A DNA stretch of 64,000 nt from NCBI RefSeq assembly GCF_963678635.1, contig NC_087065.1:1676001-1740000 (forward strand). The letters run 5' to 3'. Made by a program: the position numbers and the translations under genes. Source of the DNA: Symsagittifera roscoffensis. Its lineage: Eukaryota; Xenacoelomorpha; Acoela; Convolutidae. A model generated the notes under the pieces. The model ran no database searches. It was not told the DNA's origin and saw only the letters and a list, made by a program, of their open reading frames with translations. Positions 60,615 to 64,000 of this stretch are shown in pieces; position 1 is the stretch's first letter; every line of letters starts with the position of its first letter.

Positions 60615-62830
60615 TAAGTATAAAAATAGTCGGTGAACAATTGAGTTTTCAAAAGTTTCTTGAAATCGATCCAACTAACACTGGTGGGTAACTTGTCCAT
60701 AAAACAGCAGCATGGCAAGAAAACATCCGACTGCCGAATGTATTTCTGATAAAAGGCTGTACAAAATTGAGAAAACCACTTCTTCTATAGGAATGAGAAT
60801 AATCTTTGTAAAATAGATCTGACAGATAGTTGGGAACTCTGTCCGCATTAAATATACGATACATGAACATAAGTACTTTGAATTTTATACGCGCTCCAAC
60901 TGGGAGCCAGTGCAAATAAGGCTCTGTATACCACTTGCTGTGCTTTCATAGTCCCCGCTTCAACGTTGTCAATAGTAAAATAAAGTGTACTGTCATCTGC
61001 GTAAATGTGATAGTCAACATCAAATTCATTCAGAATATCACGCAACGGAATGAGATAAATAGAGAACAATAACGGCCCGAGTACAGAACCCTGTGGAACG
61101 CCTACTTTCAGTTTGATGTAATCAGAAAACACGCCATTGACAAAAACACGTTGCGTGCGGTCACTTAGGTACGACTTGATCCACGATAATGCTTTCTTTT
61201 TTACTCCGAGCCTATTCTCGAGTATGTCACACAGTTCCACTGTATCAAAGGCAGCACTCAAGTCGAGAGCGATAAGAACCACAGGCTTCTTCTTGTCAAG
61301 TGAACAGAGGACATCATTCGTTATGGGCAACAACGCAGTCTCTGTTGAATGAAAGACTCTAAGCAGACTGAAAAGGATCGAAAGCATAGTTACTTTCCCA
61401 AAAAGTTGTGAAACGCTTAGCCACAAGCTTCTCCAAAACTTTCGCAAAAAATGAATGTTGGTGATGGTTCTATAATTCTTAAAACTTCAGGGTCAGCATT
61501 GGTTTTCTTAAGTAGTGGGATGACTGTACCAGTTTTCAAACCTTTCGGATAAGTACCAGAAGTAAAAGAAAGGTTGAATAGGTAAAGCAGTATCGGCTAG
61601 AGAACTGATTTCATTGACTTAAGAAGCTTCGTTGGTACCGCCTGAAGTGGACACGACGTGTTTGTGACATCGTCGAAAGCTTTTGATATTTCCAAGTCTG
61701 AGACGATTGGTAAAACATCAAGCTAAAGCTCTTGCACTGGATGGTTGAAAAGAACTGAAGTGGCAGGATTTCCTTCAACAAGATTGTCTACTTTCGACAC
61801 AAAAAACTGGTTTTAAGTATTCGCCAGAGACTTTTCATCGAAACCGGTGGGTAGCAAAGAAGCTTTTTTGCCACAAAGGATGTCAAGTGCTTGATACTTT
61901 TTCTTGATGTCTGAGTTCTGCATCATGCTTTTCTAAAAAGAGTTTTTGTTTATCAAGTAACATAGTGTTCATTTCCATCGACTTAGCGCGAAACTCGTCT
62001 AGGCTAGTTTCGGAAAATATTTGCGATATTGTCGCTCCGCTCTTCTTCTTTCCTTTTTTGCGGTTCTCAGTTCATCATCGAAGTAGGGGCATGTGTGCTG
62101 TGAAAAGAAGCCCTTTTTCTCGGGAGCCAAGAAGTCGGCAACTTCATTTAAACAAGTAAAAAAGGTCCAAAATGAATCGCAGCAATTACCGGCATACGCC
62201 ATTTTTTCGTTGATCAGAAGGTTGAATGTATTGCTCATACTTTCCAATGTAATGTTCTTGCACTGCCTATAAACAACTGTTTTATTTGAGACTGAAGTTT
62301 GAGTATCCGTGGGGTAATTAAAATTAATGCAATTGTGATCGCTTGCAATTTCATCATCAACAAAAATATTCGCAGGTGTATAAGTTGAAATAATCAAATC
62401 CAATCTATGACCGGATACATGAGTTGGTTCATGTATGTGCTGTTCAAGGCCGGCTTCAGAAATAACAGAGAAAAGTCGTGATGCTCTCGAATCCGCTTCA
62501 AGCTCGGCGAGGAAGTTGAAGTCTCCTAAGCATAAAATGTTCGTAAAATTCGAAGCATATTTGACTAGTACTTCCGCGAATTCTTCAACGAAGACACTAA
62601 AATTTGTCGCAGGAGGGACGATACACAAGTATTAAAAGTAGCGAGGTCGTTTGAAGAGACATGACCAAGTACTCCCAATTATCATTTGTCATGCTCTCAA
62701 GGAGCTTGACATCAACTGACTGTTTGTGAAGTATTCCGACACCGCCCCCTCGTTTATCCTCGCGGGAACAGCTGATGAACTTATATTCTTCTGGGCCTGC
62801 AAACGGGAAAGGTAGTTTTTCAACTATTCT
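60615..62830 (-). pseudogene. LINE ORF2: APE endonuclease and reverse transcriptase (broken)
   Basis: Endonuclease motifs: SCSREDKRGGGVGIL near 62770, LGDFNF near 62525, SDHNCINF near 62330. RT: IPLLKKTNADPEVLKNYR near 61500, LIALDLSAAFDTV, VPQGSVLGPLLFSIYL and the catalytic YADD (HIYADDSTLYF) near 61000. C-terminal signature MHWLPVGARIKFKVL near 60900. The first part nicks the target and RT primes on it. Frames change near 62630, 61990, 61450 and 60880, and stop codons interrupt the region 61450-61990. Confidence 0.82.
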
Positions 62831-63670
62831 CTAGCTTCATCATTTAACCGAAAGGTTTTTATGAGATCATTTTCTGGCCAAAAATCAGCACTTTGGATTT
62901 TGTCCTTCATCGTGTTTTCAAAAAGACAGCGGAAAAATTTCACCTTTGATTCTGGTTCGGACACCACGCGAACTTCAACCGGCTTTGCCCCTTGATTGGA
63001 GCAATATTCGATCAAGTCCTCAGGAGAAGCAGAGAGAGCAAAGCGTGTAGCAAAGATATTCCATCTAGGTGGTGGTGATGGTGGCTTCGGTACACCGAAC
63101 AGAGTACTCGAACCATCATTTTTCTTCGTTCCATTCATGAGACCAGATTCTCTGTTGGCTATTCTTTGTTTGCTGTAGTCATCTTCTCTCAGTCTCTTCG
63201 CTGCCTCTGTTCATAGAAGTTGTGCTGCCATGTCGCAACCTGCGAATGGCTCCTTGTTCGGCGGCTGTCCAGATCCAGCGTTTCCAGCAAGCAGTGATGC
63301 ATACGTCAAGTTGATCGGTTATTGTTGTACTTGTGTAGACGTGTTATCGCTGAGATCCTTCACAAGTTTCCTCAGTGTGTCGATAGATTCGGTTTCTTTT
63401 CGATTGAACATAATTGATCCGCCATTTTGTCTGTCTTCCTCTCGGGTTTGCCAGTTTCGTGGCATTCGGGACATACCCATGTGATCGTACCGTACCATAA
63501 ATAGACGAGGTATTCATTGATACACCCACACAAGACAGATGTACAGCTTTCAGCGAGCAAACAAAGCACTCAGTAAGAACTGAGGTTGAATCCCGCTCCC
63601 AACAAATGCCACAACAAGTTGGCGCTCTCGTAAGGACAGGTAATTCTGAAGTAAGTGAGAAAGGCATCAA
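62824..63670 (-). pseudogene. LINE ORF1 with PHD finger (broken)
   Basis: Piece 63670-63344 has CCGICWERD, CFVC and HLSCVGV. The next frame (63569-63372) supplies the closing WVCPECHETGK, so a frameshift splits the PHD finger near 63460. Piece 63138-62824 (PPRWNIFATRFALSASPEDLIEYC, KFFRCLFEN) is the small globular end of ORF1. PHD-bearing ORF1 proteins are known in CR1-type LINEs. Confidence 0.7.
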
Positions 63671-64000
63671 TCAGATGTTAATCAACCGAGTACAAGGCTA
63701 ATTTAAGCAGGTATTCAGTTAACTTTTCAAACCGATTGAAGAATATCAATTAAACCAGAAGGTGTGGTAACCGAATATAAAGCAAAAGGAAATAACGAAT
63801 ACTTTTTTTTGTTCGCGGAAGAAATTCAAGGAATAATCCGAGGGATGTCTCAGTGATACGAACCCCGGACCTATGGCACGTCAGGCCCACGTACTAACCA
63901 CCAGGCTAAGTGTCCTGTATATGAGAGAGAACCAAGTAGGATGTAAACAGCAAATAACATCAGATATAATCGGACTCCACCGGTGGGATTGTTGTTTGAT
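63671..64000. other. Right end of window
   Basis: Apart from the tRNA-like sequence I see no gene. AT-rich host or old repeat DNA. Confidence 0.35.
63843..63918 (-). other. tRNA-like sequence, possibly a SINE head
   Basis: The minus strand contains an A-box-like TTAGCCTGGTGGTTAGTAC and, about 30 bases on, a B-box-like GGGGTTCGTATCAC, the spacing of an internal Pol III promoter. The acceptor arms do not pair convincingly, so it is probably not a functional tRNA. A run of eight A's about 40 bases downstream (63805-63812 on the minus strand) could be a SINE tail. Confidence 0.45.

Larger units (their letters stand above)
60555..63700 (-). mobile_element. Decayed CR1-like non-LTR retrotransposon (LINE)
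   Basis: Minus strand. From 5' to 3': ORF1 with a PHD finger, ORF1 C-terminal part, APE-type endonuclease, RT, C-terminal region. The 3' end at about 60555 is a TAA-rich run (AATAATAATATAATAATAA), as expected for a LINE tail of this type. The last ORF2 codons are near 60617 (FKKLLKTQLFTDYFYT then stop). Several frameshifts and nonsense codons make it inactive. The 5' end is not defined. Confidence 0.8.

Noticed and set aside
60475-60636. A 53-aa membrane-like microprotein on the plus strand
   Set aside because: Its hydrophobic core is the TAA-rich tail of the LINE read in reverse, and its end overlaps the LINE ORF2 stop.

Overview
The window looks like nuclear DNA of an animal, probably an invertebrate. 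I cannot name the lineage. The one convincing host gene is a CNOT4-type gene (C4C4 RING, RRM, CCCH finger; + strand, about 57.9-59.9 kb) with a poly(A) signal and no visible intron. Almost everything else is retroelement DNA. There is no bacterial or viral chromosome backbone.

About 1-57.1 kb is a stack of very large Ty3/gypsy-like LTR elements, all on the minus strand. I name the copies E0, E1 and E2. E0 (1-14447, cut by the window edge) and E1 (14448-32982) belong to one family. They are joined head to tail and share a single LTR (LTR A). To the right of E1 lie further LTR plus leader units (LTRs B, C, D) with a 1.12 kb period. A second family member, E2 (34337-56521, 22.2 kb), sits inside LTR D. 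Its 917-bp LTRs differ at only two adjacent bases, so it arrived recently, and a TAC duplication flanks it.

The shared gene plan in 5' to 3' (minus strand) order is: a long leader with a family-specific minisatellite; gag; aspartic protease, RT and RNase H; HHCC/DD35E integrase with a GPY/F-like module, an acidic tail and a C-terminal macro-like domain resembling the OARD1/TARG1 family; a 380-520 bp spacer; ORF3 (N-terminal module, coiled coil, a complete SGNH/GDSL esterase domain, a second degenerate SGNH-like domain, a hydrophobic C-terminal segment); and ORF4 (1699 aa in E2, no family recognised). In E2 pol, ORF3 and ORF4 are open, but gag has an in-frame stop and has lost its nucleocapsid part. 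E0 has lost RT, and E1 has lost about 5 kb of ORF3/ORF4 and carries active-site substitutions in RT and integrase.

The most interesting signals are: (1) the combined cargo of macro-like domain, double SGNH protein and orphan 1699-aa ORF4; (2) a polypurine motif that sits beside the 3' LTR of E2 and recurs inside the element, one copy lying within about 260 bp of the element's midpoint and read in a different codon frame; (3) a strong, E2-specific enrichment of the hexamer CTCAAG; (4) a shared-LTR tandem array with a mosaic LTR.

About 60.55-63.7 kb is a decayed CR1-like LINE on the minus strand (PHD-finger ORF1, APE endonuclease, RT with YADD, TAA-rich 3' tail). A tRNA-like, possibly SINE, sequence lies at about 63.84-63.92 kb. 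Coordinates of LTR ends and of broken ORFs are by-eye alignments between copies and may be off by a few bases.
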